Of a DNA stretch of 64,000 bases, positions 10,646 through 21,354 are shown piece after piece. The position numbers and the translations under genes were made by a program. Each line of letters starts with the position of its first letter. Position 1 is the stretch's first letter. This DNA comes from Ichthyophis bannanicus. Its lineage: Eukaryota; Chordata; Amphibia; Gymnophiona; Ichthyophiidae. Below the pieces are notes generated by a model, which saw only the letters and a program-made list of their open reading frames with translations, was not told the DNA's origin and did no database searches. The stretch is from assembly GCA_033557465.1 (NCBI GenBank), contig CM066031.1, positions 1,069,914,444 to 1,069,978,443 of the forward strand. The letters run 5' to 3'.

Positions 10646-11157
10646 CAGGGTTGGCACTCCCATTAGGCAAACTAGGCTATCACTTAGAGCACTGCCCTTT
10701 GGAGGTGCCCATAAAGCCACTGCTGCCGGCTCTTCTGGGGCCAAACCAAAAGTCTGCTTTGGAGGGGAGGAGGGGCGGAAGTACCCAGTGATAGCAAGCA
10801 GGAAATGTGACGTAGCGTCAGAGCCTTTGCTAAATGTTGTGTCGCAATTCCTTTGCCATTGCCAGCACTGCTGGCCCCGGAGAAGGGCAGCAGCAATGGC
10901 AATAGGGGAGTGAGATGTAGCGAGGGGGTGGTAGGATGGAGAGATCTGCCTAGGGCATCTCCAGTCCTTGCACCAGGAATACTTTATTTGCTGTTGATTA
11001 ATAATTTTTATGAGGAAGGATACAGGTATGTTGTGTACAATATCTTGAGAAATAATTGGAAATATTTCAACTGTATATCATCATAATATTTTAATAGCAT
11101 GTTCCACGGTATAAAACAAAAAGAAAAAAAAGAAGTCTCTGAAACTTAGTAATTTCT
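10646..11157. other. Intergenic sequence, nothing recognised
   Basis: No supported gene was found. The stretch contains a moderately GC-rich patch (10690-10960) and ends in an AT-rich region. Confidence 0.45.
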
Positions 11158-12250
11158 GAGAGAACCCCCCCCCCCCCCCCAAAATATGACCTGGACAAGA
11201 TTAATGGCACCCTTCACTAATATTTGGATGCACAACTCTTGGCAGTGATGACAGCCTTCAAAAGTTTCTTGTAGCCATCTATAAGTTTCTTACATCTGCC
11301 TGCTGGTAGTTTCTCCCACTCAACTGCGATTTGTTCCAGCTTATGAATGTTTCCACAATTCCTTTTACCAATGGCAGATTTCAGCTCTTTCCAAAGGTTC
11401 TTGATTGGATTGAGATCAGGGCTCATTACTGGCCAATTTAAAACAGTCCATTTGTTCCCTTTTAGCCATTCTTTTGTACTTTTGGATGTATATTTTGAGT
11501 CATTGTCCTGCTGAAGGACCCATGATCTTCAACCCAGATCTAGCTTTCTGACACTAGGTAGCACATTTTCACTCAAAATTCCATGGTAATCCTGACGTCA
11601 TGGTATCATTTGTCCACAGAGCATTTCCCCAGAAGGACTGTGGTTTCTCAAGGCGGGTTTGGACAAAGATCAGCTATGCCTTTTTATGTCTGTCTTTGAG
11701 CAGGGGGGTCCTCCTTGGCCTTCGCCAATGAAGTCCTTCTTTAGTGCACGGTGGGTTGAAACCACCACTCCAGATTGCTCCAGGTCAGCCTTAAGCTGTC
11801 TGGATGTTGTACGTCGTGTTTTTCCAACAGTCTGCACTAACCTTTGAAGACGTCTTGGATTAATTTTCCTCTTCCCACCACATCCTGGGAGGTTCTTGAC
11901 AGTTCCATGAGCAGAAAACGTCTTAATAACATTGTGAACTGTAGACACAGGAATCCCAAGGTCTTTGGAGATAGCCTTTGTACCCCTTTGAAGTTTGATG
12001 TTTGGTGATAATGGCTTTTCTGACAGTTTCCAGGCAGCTCTCTTGTCTTCACCATTGTGAAAATGGAACAGGGAGTGAATGTTGCCATTTTAAACATTAG
12101 AGCCATCATTCATTGGTTGATTCACTCATGTGAGTACTGACAATTGTTCGCAGGTGCGTTTAATTTTACTGCAAAGGGAAACAGATTTGAATTGTTTATA
12201 AGGATGCCAATAATCATGTCCTGGCAGTGTCCCTGTTTTTATACTATTTC
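11158..12250 (-). mobile_element. Tc1/mariner-type DNA transposon relic
   Basis: Related inverted ends flank a broken Tc1 transposase. The left end contains GACCTGGACAAGATTAATGG (about 11189-11208). The right end, read on the minus strand, contains a related stretch, CCAGGACATGATTATTGG (about 12205-12223). A run of C (11166-11180) sits in the left end. TA target sites are not distinguishable because the outermost bases have decayed, so the boundaries are approximate. Confidence 0.8.
11217..12060 (-). pseudogene. Tc1-like transposase
   Basis: Minus-strand blocks in order are a start region MVKTRELPGNCQ (about 12052), and a helix-turn-helix part VSTVHNVIKTFSAHGTVKNLPG (about 11945-11890) with GRKRK-type linker and RRTTSRQLKADLEQSG. 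They are followed by a DDE core with QQDNDSKYTSK (about 11510) and SPDLNPIKNLWKELK (about 11425-11380), and the C-terminus GYKKLLKAVITAKSCASKY. The third catalytic residue, normally the glutamate in PIENLW of the DD34E triad, is a lysine here. About 60 residues seem deleted near 11640-11670, and several frames are broken. It is therefore inactive. Confidence 0.85.
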
Positions 12251-13796
12251 CTTTTTTAATTGGTCTTGTTTTATTTGATTCTTTTATGTGTCTGATATGT
12301 GTGCATATACTGTATGTCCAAAGCCATTTCACTGGCCATTTCTTTTTAGGAGATATTGGACATTAAGGAGTTGACCTGCAAGGGTGCTAATAATGTTGAC
12401 CACAATTATACATCACATTTTGTACCAGTTAGAACTGCCCTAGTATAAAGTTAGTTTTTAGGAATGGTAATGTGTGGAAGGGTAGGGAAATAGAAAGGAG
12501 TAGAAGGAGCGGTAAGTCAGGTGAGAAAAAGACAAGGGTAAAGGAACAAACAAGGGTGAGGAGAAGAAAAAAGATAGTAGCATAGACTTGACAACTCTCT
12601 CTTTTGAAGGGACACGCCATATATTTTGATTGAAAAATTTAGAATTGTACTATTTTCTTATTAAACATCCCAAGAATCCTCTTATACATACATCATTCCT
12701 AGAATTATCTGTGCTGTAACAAAACAATCAAAATTGCTTCATTTTCAAGATGTTTTTTTTAAGAGCTACGTGCATTTCTGACGTTGGGATATGTGATCGT
12801 CTTGGCACAGGGTTTGAGAGGGCTCAGGGCAGCCATTACATGTTCCATGCCCCATGCTCTGGGGCTCTGCTGGGGCTGAAGGTGAGTGAGGGGTAGGCTC
12901 CGCGGCATATGAAAGCCTGGAGGGGAGCGGATATGATGCCTTCCAGGGTCTAGGCCTGTGGGACTGACACCAGTGCTCCCAAATACAGTCATGGGCACTC
13001 CAAAGTAAGCAAGTGTCTACTCAGATCTGACAGTTCAGCAAAGCAAATTTATTGTTGAATTATGGACAGGGCTATTTTAACCACTCATGGGGCTTTGGGC
13101 AAACTTTTGAGAATGGGCCTCCTTTTATTTTCCCCATATTAATCTCCCCTCCCCCCATGTAAAGGACAGTAAAACTTTATATAATTTTACTGTTAGAAGA
13201 TTTATTTTAAAGCAATGCCTGTTACATGCCTGAATGATCACTGATTAGAAAGATTATTGGCAGTACACACAATCTCTTGCTTTCTGTGTCCCCTCCCTAT
13301 CTTCACTTACACCTGCTTTTGCTTTCCTGCTATCCCTCTCTGCCAAATATATACACTAGTTTTGTTCTTTCATCTCTCTTCTCCCCCCCTGCTCATGCTT
13401 TCTTGTCCTGTCCCAGTTCTTGGTCTCTTTTGTCTCGCTCACAATCTTATTCTCTGTTCCCTCGCTCATTCTTTTGCTCTCGCTTGTCGCTTCTCCCCCA
13501 CATTCCTGCATAGATGTGACTGTGGCTGTAACCCAGTAGTCTGCACTGATTGATCCAGGAAGGGATCCGGTACAGGTCTGCGACTAAAAAGCTGTTTGAT
13601 TATTTTCATCTAATTTCCATGTGTTTTGGTGTGCTGAAAACAAATAAAATATTGAAAAAACTCCTAGACGTCATGATTTGCCACAACATGCAAAATTGTC
13701 TTCGAATTTATCACATTTTTTCAAATTACTATTAATTCAAATTACTATTAATTAATTCACATAAGTGCATTTAAGATATAAAATGCCAAAAAAACC
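12251..13796. other. Intergenic sequence, nothing recognised
   Basis: No coding region was supported. A pyrimidine-rich stretch (about 13265-13510) gives shadow frames only. The sequence around 13735-13760 contains a short direct repeat of AATTACTATTAATT. Confidence 0.45.
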
Positions 13797-14144
13797 TTAA
13801 AGGGGTTGTCCGAGTTATGTAAAAAAAAAATATAGCACTGTAAATCTGATGGTCAGCAATATATACATAAGCTAAGCAAGTTTTAAGTCTGTGCTTCTAA
13901 TGGTAGAAGGGAGTTAATCTTTCCTGAAGAATCTAATGGGAGGGAGACACAGGGCAGATAGCAGCAGCTCCGGTCAGTGCAGAGGAGCGTGGCCAGCACT
14001 GTGACGTCTCGTATACAGACACAGAGCTGCTTTCTCCTGCATGCCACACTTGTGCACGAATCATCATCAGATTCTTGGTTCTAGGCTGTTCACACTTTGT
14101 TATTGCAATTCGTGTTAGCTCGTCATTCTTCAACCGTTATGTTA

Positions 14145-14390
14145 TGGCTCCGCAAAAGTGTATTAATTCGCCAGACAGTTTCTGTTTCATCTGTGGTGAA
14201 TATACAGTGTTGAAGCAACAGCAGACTATTACAGACTTTGTGAAAAAAGTATACTTTGCATACTTTGGACTAAAAATTGGAGATCAAGATAAAGTCTGGG
14301 CGCCTCATAAAGTGTGCAAACTGTGTTGAGGACCTCCGAAACTGGTTCAAGGGTAAGAAAAAATCTTTCCGTCATCACTGCAAAGAATCA
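14145..14390 (+). pseudogene. Cysteine-rich repeat-borne ORF, N-terminal fragment (family of unknown function)
   Basis: An ATG at 14145 opens a frame containing SPDSFCFICGEYTVLKQQQ, then ITDFVKKVYFAYFG, KIGDQDKVWAPHKVCKLC, and EDLRNWFKGKKKSFR after a one-base frame change near 14325. The spaced CxxC pairs suggest a zinc-binding domain. I recognise this block (FCxICGE...DQDKxWAPHxxCxxC) as one that recurs in many animal genomes as multicopy uncharacterised proteins, but I do not know its function. A second relic lies at 25190-25720 on the minus strand. The frame is cut at about 14380-14390 by the L2-like LINE end. A possible element start, TTAA followed by AGGGGTTGTCC, lies upstream at 13797-13812. 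Confidence 0.6.
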
Positions 14391-14956
14391 AATTCAAAGC
14401 CCTTACGAACATCTATAAAATAATAAACAAAATTGCACCAACATACCTCAGCACATTTATAAACATGCAGCAACACACAAGAACAATAAGAGACAACCTG
14501 AAAAACACTTTATCCATCCCAAAATATGTAAGAAAAGCAAATCAATCAACCACCAAGAGAGCCTTCTCCTTCTACACACCTGTCCTTTGGAATAACCTAC
14601 CCAATACTTCAAGAGAAATCAAAAACCTCACACAATTTAGAAAACATCTCAAGACATTCATCTTCACAGACTACTATGAATGTGATCAACAGCAATAAAT
14701 GTTTTATTTACCTCCGGTCAACATTACAATGACTCTCACCATTTTCTCACTGTTACCATTCACTCTCTTGTAAAGTAATAAGAATACGTGAACATTTAAA
14801 TAGTTACATTACTTATTGTTATTGTTAACTGCAATTGTTATACGTAAGTGTTTCTTGTTCCTTGTAAACTGCATTGCGCAGTAGTTCAGAAGATCCAGGT
14901 AAACCGCTCTGATTTCCAAGTCAAAGCAGTATATAAAAACAAATAAATAAATAAAT
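14391..14956 (+). mobile_element. L2-like LINE, 3' end
   Basis: The C-terminal end of an L2-clade reverse transcriptase protein (ALTNIYKIINKIAPTYLSTF, then RAFSFYTPVLWNNLPNTSREIKNLTQFRKHLK, about 14400-14690) is followed by a 3' UTR. The UTR ends CCGCTCTGATTTCCAAGTCAAAGCAGTATATAAAAA-like sequence and an (AAATA)n tail at about 14938-14956. The same C-terminal motif (RAF..YxPxLWNxLP) and tail occur at 46745-48882 and 59495-61842. The element is strongly 5'-truncated. Confidence 0.75.
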
Positions 14957-16388
14957 GTCCCTTCTGAAACCCCACTTTGCAGGCACACACTTAGATTTAG
15001 GTAAAGGTGATGTCAGCAGCACTTCTTGCTGGGGAAATGCTACTGTCAGTCAGTCAGCCAGAACAGGACTCCTCTAGTCCTCTCACACCTGATTGAGGCT
15101 TTGGGTCACAGCAATAGCGCAGCCAATAGTGGTTGAGGGGTAGGTGTCCTTTGACTTGGTAGGTTGTCTTCTGGAGGCTAGATCTGACTTGATCCACTGC
15201 ACTGCAGACTCTGCTTGCTGCTTATCACATGTCTTGGATACCCATGCCCTGGCTTCAGCCCCTCTGTCCACATGCCCACATGCCAAGCCAGCTGGCCTGA
15301 CCAGTCTAGTAATTACTTTCTCGTGGCTAGGCCTGGGCTGAACTGGTTGATTCTACGATATGTTTTCCCATGCAAGCAGAGGGTTGTGCAGCTGCATAGC
15401 ACACCCTCATTCAGTCCAGAAGCAGAGGTGCACCAAGCCAAGCAAGAGGCATTACTGAATGCAGAGCAGCCAACCCCCTCCCCCCCCCCCAAACAAATCT
15501 TTATGTTACTTAGTGATGCCAGTGCCTCTGTTCACATCCAGGCTTATATTGATCTGCTTTTTTGGGTGGTCAGGGAGGAGTAGCCTAGCCTAGAGCCATA
15601 TCCCACCACTGCTGTGGCATGCTGACTGGAGCACTGAAAACGATGCAACTGTGTGGTCTAAGAGTGGACACATGAAGGATAGCAACTGCAGAGAAGAGCA
15701 GTCAGGAGCAGCCTTCAATCAGAGCTGTGGTTGAATTTACCTATGGGCATCTAGGCCCCTCTGTTATGGGCCTTTTGCCCATAGGTAAAAGCAGCCCTGA
15801 TTATGGGCAGTGAAGTCCAACAGTAGAATATACTCAAATCAAAAAAGAATTCTCTTAACCGAACCAGCTAGGTGATAAGAGAAGAAAACAAGGATATGCT
15901 GTAGATATGAGCTTTTCTGGATCTCAAACTCCTCTTAAATACTTTTCACTTATTTGTGACCAGGTGTAGATAGACTTGACTACTTCTGTAGTCTCTGCCA
16001 CCTTTTGCCTGGTCTTTGGCCAACCTTCTCCCAGCCAGCCTTTCCTTCAGCAGCAATGTTTCTTTTTCACCTGAATTTACTACCTTCTGGAACAGTTGTG
16101 AGCAACATGAAACCAGAAGACACACTTTTGTCAAGGGACCCCCCTCATCATTAGCTTAGGTCTTTATGATCCCAGGGATTCACTTTTGACTTCCCTTAAG
16201 TCCCAGTACACTGCAGGAATGATAGAAAAGAAAGACCCAGACCAGTCTCAGTAGTATTTACCCATCACACTTCTAAAGTGTCACCATTCTTTAGAGAGTA
16301 TCATTAATATATAGGCCTCCTATTATGCATTCATTACCACAAGATACAATAAAACCTCCAAAATCATTTTAGTAAAAGGGAATTAATT
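14957..16388. other. Intergenic sequence with one small inverted repeat
   Basis: No gene was recognised. The stretch holds a C-run (about 15479-15490) and the short inverted repeat listed at 15720-15801. Confidence 0.45.
15720..15801. mobile_element. Possible short hAT-like MITE
   Basis: About 80 bp with imperfect inverted ends: CAGAGCTGTGG...TTTACCTATGGGC on the left and GCCCATAGGTAAAAGCAGCCCTG on the right. No clear target duplication is seen, so the call is tentative. Confidence 0.4.
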
Positions 16389-16560
16389 TTTCTCCAGGAA
16401 CAAGCAGGAAGTCAGTCCTCACATATGGGTGACTTCGTCACTGATGGAGCCTGCACAGAAGCATCTCCCCAGCTTTCAAAGAAAGCCTTTGGGAGATGCA
16501 CCACCCATGCATGGTCCCCTTCCCGCCCAAGGGTGCCATCTTGCTCAGTCTCCTTTTATC
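16389..16560 (+). repeat. Left inverted terminal repeat of D2
   Basis: It starts TTCTCCAGGAACAAGCAGG. Blocks such as GCTTTCAAAGAAAGCC (around 16472) and the stretch to GGGTGCCA (about 16530) reappear, inverted, at about 21065-21208. The two ends are clearly related but not identical. Confidence 0.85.
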
Positions 16561-16779
16561 CATGGAGCCCAATGGACGTATGTCCTGTTCCCCCAGAAAA
16601 ATCCTTAACAACATTTTTCTTAAAACTTAATTTTCTGGTAGATGTACCAGTTCCTCATCTCACCTTGAGTCATCGCTTCCAAGCACTGTTCTCGGCTCTT
16701 TTTTTTGAGGGCTTCCTCGACCGGCGTTCATGCCTTTTTATGCCCAGGGGTCGTCAACCCTGTCCAGGTGTCTCCCACC

Positions 16780-18150
16780 ATGTCTCCCGGTGGTTTTAAA
16801 AAATGTGACCACTGCAGTCAAACTATGTCCATTACTGACACCCATGACTGCTGCCTGCGCTGCTTTGGCCCGGACAATGACAGCACCTCCTGTGCCAGGC
16901 CATGTCTGCCAAAACCAACAAGAAACATTTGGAGTTGCAGGAGAAGATGTTCCCCAGGTCCAACTCGGCACCCGCCTCCCCAACACCAAGCTCCTAGCCC
17001 AGCACATCTCGAGATGCCCGAGCATCCTCGGAGTCCTGCAGCCGCGGTGCCTCCGAGAAGACCCTGGAGCTGGAGAAGAAGAAGAAGTCTTTGAAGTCCA
17101 CTGAGGTTGCAACAGAGAAACCCGGTAAAACCTCACCGAGAGACTCTGGCGTCTCTGAGAAGCACACCACTAAGGTCCTCAAGAAGGATTCCTCAGCTGG
17201 CGGAGACCATGCGAGGTTCCTCGTTGCCATAGTCCTCATTGGGGACATACTCACTAAAGTGCCAGTGCTGGGCCCGAAATCCTTGGTGCCTGCGCAGAAG
17301 GATGTGGAGCCGTCTGGCTTGGAAACCATAATGGCGACCCTGCAGCAGAACATCACTGTTATCCTGGCCCTACAGCAGGCAATGATGGCAGGTTCCTCTG
17401 CCTCATCTGTGCCAACGCTCGGGCCCTTAACTGTGAGGGAGTCCTCAGTTGTTCAGCTGAACATTGAGCACCCCCAGCCTCAAGAAAGTCCTTGGCGCCA
17501 GTCGAGGTCCCACTCCTGTTCATCGGGCATCCGGTCTTTGCCAGCCAGTGTCTGTGACTCAGACACCAGGTCCTCCACAGACCGGTGGCCCTTTGGCACC
17601 AGGCTGGGCACAGGGAGTCATAGGACCTCAGACTCTTCATCACCACTCGATTCTGAGTGGGAGACTGAGGACAAGGCATCCCCAGACACCAGAAGACAAT
17701 GAGACAGTCCCTCGGACCCATCTTTCCCGGCACCTTGATGTCATTTTCCTCCCGAGGACATAGTCTTCCATGATTTCATCAGTGAAATGATCAGGGCCAT
17801 TGGTGCAAACTGAGGTGGAGTAGGACCTGCACACCAACAGATGGAGATTCTCCAGTATGGAACTGCTCCAAGTTCCTCTCCTGGGTTGCCTATGATGGCT
17901 TCGAGTCAGTGGCTCGAGTTTCAGTGGCCGGTATCAGGCCCCAGGTCCAGCTGCAATCCTCCAACCTCGAGCAGTGGGTCCAGGACAAACTGCTCGAAGT
18001 CCCCTTTACCGGTGAGAACCTTTTCGCAAACCAATGCCAACAAAACTGCTGAGATCGAGGCAGACATTGTGACTCATCAGAGGCTCTCTAAGAAGACCTC
18101 ATTCCATCCTCCACATCAAAATATCGGGGAAAAGAACCTTTGAAAAGGCC
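16780..18150 (+). pseudogene. DIRS gag (D2)
   Basis: The N-terminal part reads MSPGGFKKCDHCSQTMSITDTHDCC, then LRCFGPDNDSTSC (about 16780-16905). This gives two CxxC pairs plus a further cysteine, a likely zinc-binding motif. The same block occurs in D3 (31315-31400) and D6 (57550-57650). The middle part (17091-17702) is serine-rich, and the C-terminal part (about 17890-18143) carries the EQWVQDKL-type block and a basic tail. The frame shifts at about 16910, 17700 and 17990. It presumably formed the particle or nucleic-acid-binding protein, which is an inference from position. Confidence 0.7.
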
Positions 18151-18349
18151 ATCAATAGCAGCCCTACTCCATCCAGCAGCAGGGTTCTCACCCCAAAAGG
18201 CAGGGGCACGGAGCTCAGAAGGAAAAGACACTTAAGCCCCAGGCTCCAGCTCCCACCCAGCCTGGGGGGAGCTTCTTGATTCCCAGAGCAGGGCATCCCC
18301 TCCCTCAGGAGACCTTCACCGGCCCTCAATCATCTCGGACCTTTGGGTA

Positions 18350-19210
18350 TTGCAGGTGGTCAGGAAGGGATACCTCTTCCACCTACAGCAGATTCCACTC
18401 AAGTTCTTTCCCGGAGAGCCAGAACAACCTCTCCTTCACCAGACCTTGCTGCTCACAGAGCTCGCAGGTCTTCTCAGGGACAAAGCAGTAGAACCTGTAC
18501 CTAGACACCTGTGGGGCAGAAGCTTCTACTCCAGGTACTTCCTTGTCCCAATGAGGATTGGGGGCCTCGGGCCCATCCTAGACCTGCGAAACTTAAACAG
18601 TTTCCTGGTGAGGGAGAAGTTCAAGATATTCTCCCTTAAACACTGCTGCCATACCTCCACCAAGGAGACTGGCTTTGCTCTTTGGACCTAAAAGATGCTT
18701 ATACACACATCCTGATCCACCCCTCCTATAGGCAGTACCTAATGTTTGTGGTAGGAGGAGAGTACTACCAATACAGGGTCCTGCTCTTCAGCCTGGCTTT
18801 TCGCCAAAAGTCTTCACAAAGTGCCTAGCAGTGGTCGCTGCCCACCTGCATCTGCAAGGGGTTCTTGTCTTCTCATACCTGGACAACTGGCACATCAGGG
18901 GCAGCATGGCCTCAGAGGCTCATCTGGCTACAGGGCACGCAACCCTCCTGCTGCAGCAGCTGGGGTTTATCATCAACTACCCCAAATGTCATCTCACTCC
19001 AGCCCAGAGCCTGGAATTCATAAATGCTCAGCTAGATACCCTGCAGGCCAAGGCCTTTCTTCCCAGGGAAAGGGCAGACCACCTCAGGGAACTAGCAGCG
19101 AAGGTGCAGCACCATCACTTGGTGCCAGCCCGCTTTGTCCTCCACCTTCTGGGCCACATGGCCTCCATGGTTCATGTGACCCTGCTACAGATGCGGACAA
19201 TTCAGTAGAT
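18350..19210 (+). pseudogene. DIRS reverse transcriptase (D2)
   Basis: Blocks in order are RSFYSRYFLVPMRIGGLGPILDL with RNLNSFLVREKFKI (about 18520-18640), then DLKDAYTHILIHPSYRQYLMF (about 18688-18750), YYQYRVLLFSLAF (about 18762-18800), the catalytic YLDNW within LVFSYLDNWHIRG (about 18865-18903), LLLQQLGFIINYPKCHLTP and QAKAFLPRERADHLRELA. The second active-site aspartate of YLDD is asparagine here, as it also is in D3. Frames change near 18690 and 18805. Confidence 0.8.
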
Positions 19211-19299
19211 GCAAGCCATGGGCAGACTGCCGGACAGGATCAAGGTGATCCGCCACAGAGGCCGTTGACTGGCAACTTCCCCGCCACCTCCAAGTCGGA

Positions 19300-20030
19300 A
19301 TGCTTTTTCAGACACCCGCACCCCAGAAAATCCTGACCACAGATGCCTCCCTCCTCGGCACACAAAGCAGCCAGTCCCAAGTGGAATCCCTGCTACAGAT
19401 CAATCTTCTGGAACTCAGGGCGATATTCCTGGCCCTACGGGCGTTCCGCCAATGCCTGCAACACCAGATGATACAGACAGACAACCAAGTTGCCATGTTC
19501 TACCTCAACAAGCAGGGATGCACGGGGTCATACCCCCTTTGCCAAGAGGCGGTGGCCCTCCTTTTCTTTGCAGCTTGCAACAATATGCTCCTGCGGGCGG
19601 TCTACCTTCTGGGCCAGGGCAACTTCCTGGCGGACAGACTGAGCAGTGTGCTCCAATCACACGAGTGGCACCAGAACCCCCCAGAGTGACCTCACGGCTC
19701 TTTCGCCTCTGGGGGCTTCCCATGATGGACCTTTTTGCCACCCCGGACAATGCGCAGCTACCCCGCTTTTGCTCGTGGCAGCTGCACCCGCCAAAGCTGG
19801 TGGCAGACACTTTCCTGATCCCATGGATGGAAGGCCTTCTCTATGCCTTTCCACTGACCACTCCTGGTCGCCAAGACCCTCTTCAAGGTCCAGTATGAGG
19901 GGGCAGCACTGATACTAATTGCCCCCAGATGCCCAGACAGCCATGGTTCCCACTGCTGCTCTCTGTCGGTGGCACTCCTGGTCCCATTGGACTGTGCCCC
20001 AGACCTCCTGTCCCAGGAGGAGGGCTCCCT
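19300..20030 (+). pseudogene. DIRS RNase H and following conserved region (D2)
   Basis: A 129-codon open stretch (19300-19689) holds an RNase H fold with ILTTDASLLG, NLLELRAIFLALRAF, MIQTDNQVAMFYLNKQG and LADRLSS, which together supply the acidic active-site residues. The next frame contains MMDLFATPDNAQLPRFCSW (about 19723-19780) and LYAFPLTTPG, the region that always follows RNase H in these elements. The RNase H part is the best-preserved piece of D2. Confidence 0.8.
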
Positions 20031-20039
20031 TCTGCACCT

Positions 20040-20745
20040 CAATCTGGGGTCCCTAACACTAACAATGTGGCTCCTGAAAGGGTAGCCTTGGCCTCTTTCA
20101 TCCTCCCACAAGAAGTCAAGGATGTCCTGTTGGTTTCCCGCAAGCCCTCCACGAGGCGAGCGTATCCCTTTAAATGGTGAAGATTCTCTGTATCGTGTGT
20201 GGAGAGGTGGGAGAACACGTTTTCCTGCATGGTGCAGCCTAGTGCTTCAGTACCACTGCATCTATCGCAGGCTGGACTAAAGTCAAACTCGGTGGTCCTT
20301 CCCACCTTTTTCGCATGACCTCACACCAGTCAGGAGGAAACTATATTCTATACACTGGATTGCAAACCGGCCCTAGCCTCCTTCCTTCAATGGAAAGAGG
20401 GCCACCGCAAAGCTGCTCAACTTTTTGTTTCTTATGACCCCAGCAGACTTGGGGCTTCCAATGACTAAGCAAACTCTATCCACTTGGGTGGTGTACTGTA
20501 TTGCCCCTATGAGCGAGCTGGGCTCTCCCTGGAACACCGGGTCACAGCGCATTGCGTGAGAATGATGGCCACATCAGTGGCGCTCAGTGCCGGTGACGAA
20601 GATCTGCAAGGCCATCACATGGTCTTCAGTTCATACGTTCGCAGCTCACTACTGTCTGGAGAGCAAGTCCCATCAGGACAATGCCTTCTGCCAGGCGGTA
20701 TTCCATACTCTTTTCGGGGTGTAGGGCAACTCCTGCCCTCCAACC
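20040..20745 (+). pseudogene. DIRS tyrosine recombinase (D2, internally deleted)
   Basis: The N-terminal region is visible as VALASFILPQEVKDVLLVSRKP with STRRAYPFKW (about 20080-20178). Sequence then jumps from LSQAGLKSNSVVLPTF (about 20265-20312) directly to FYTLDCKPALASFLQW (about 20350-20397). Compared with D3, some 400 bp including the first catalytic arginine are missing. The end shows the H-x-x-R box TAHCVRMMAT (about 20540) and the tyrosine in FAAHYCLE (about 20650). It is inactive. Confidence 0.75.
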
Positions 20746-20894
20746 CTTCTGTATTCAGGCTACTGGGGTTTTGCAGAGTCTCTCAGTGGGGACTCATCTT
20801 CTGAAACTCACGGCTATCTGACTTGGTCACTGTTGGTGCTGTCATGGTTCAATCCTCGACAACCTGGAGCTATGGAGTCCCATATATGAGGACT

Positions 20895-20985
20895 GACTTC
20901 CTACTTATTCTTGGAGAAAGCATAGTTACTCACCTGTAATAGGTGTTCTCCAGGGACATCAGGAATCAGTCCTCACAATCCTCCC
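20895..20985. promoter_or_regulatory. Internal complementary region of D2
   Basis: The complement of this segment reads, in order, like the outer right end of the element (GTCCCTGGAGAACACC...ACAGGTGAGTAACT) followed directly by the outer left end (TTTCTCCAAGAATAAGTAGG, GTCAGTCCTCA). In known DIRS1 elements such an internal complementary region templates the joining of ends into a circular intermediate. Confidence 0.8.
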
Positions 20986-21059
20986 TCCTCCCCTGGGAGT
21001 TGCCTTCCTATCTTGTTTTATTTTTACTACCATCCTACTATGTCATCTGACTGAGCAAG

Positions 21060-21236
21060 TTGGCACCCTTGTGTGGGAAGGGGACCATGCATGCATGGTG
21101 GCATCTCCCAAAGGCTTTCTTTGAAAGCTGGAGAGATGCTTCCACGCAGGCTCTGTCTGTGCCAATGTCTCCAATATGAGAGGACAGATTCTTGCTGTCC
21201 CTGGAGAACACCAGTTACAGGAGAGTAGCTACACTT
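21060..21236 (-). repeat. Right inverted terminal repeat of D2
   Basis: It is the inverted counterpart of 16389-16560: GGCATCTCCCAAAGGCTTTC near 21103 mirrors the left repeat. It continues past the CCCTGGAGAA block to about 21236 (GTAGCTACACTT), an outer part also seen at the right end of D3. Confidence 0.8.
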
Positions 21237-21354
21237 GGTTTATAGACTGCCATCCCACAATTAAAAAAAAATCATTCATACATGAAACCTTAACCTAAAA
21301 ACAAAAACCTAAAAAAATAGTCTGCTTTACAAAAATATATGAATTAAAACTAAT

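Larger units (their letters stand above)
16389..21236 (+). mobile_element. DIRS1-like retrotransposon, copy D2 (terminally complete)
   Basis: A full-length DIRS1-like element of about 4.85 kb. It has inverted terminal repeats, a gag relic with a CxxC...CxxC motif, reverse transcriptase, RNase H, tyrosine recombinase, an internal complementary region before the right terminal repeat, and no target duplication. That is the known DIRS1 layout. All frames are interrupted. The copy has lost the middle of its recombinase, including the region with the first catalytic arginine. Internal order and end structure match D3 (30419-37116). Confidence 0.9.
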
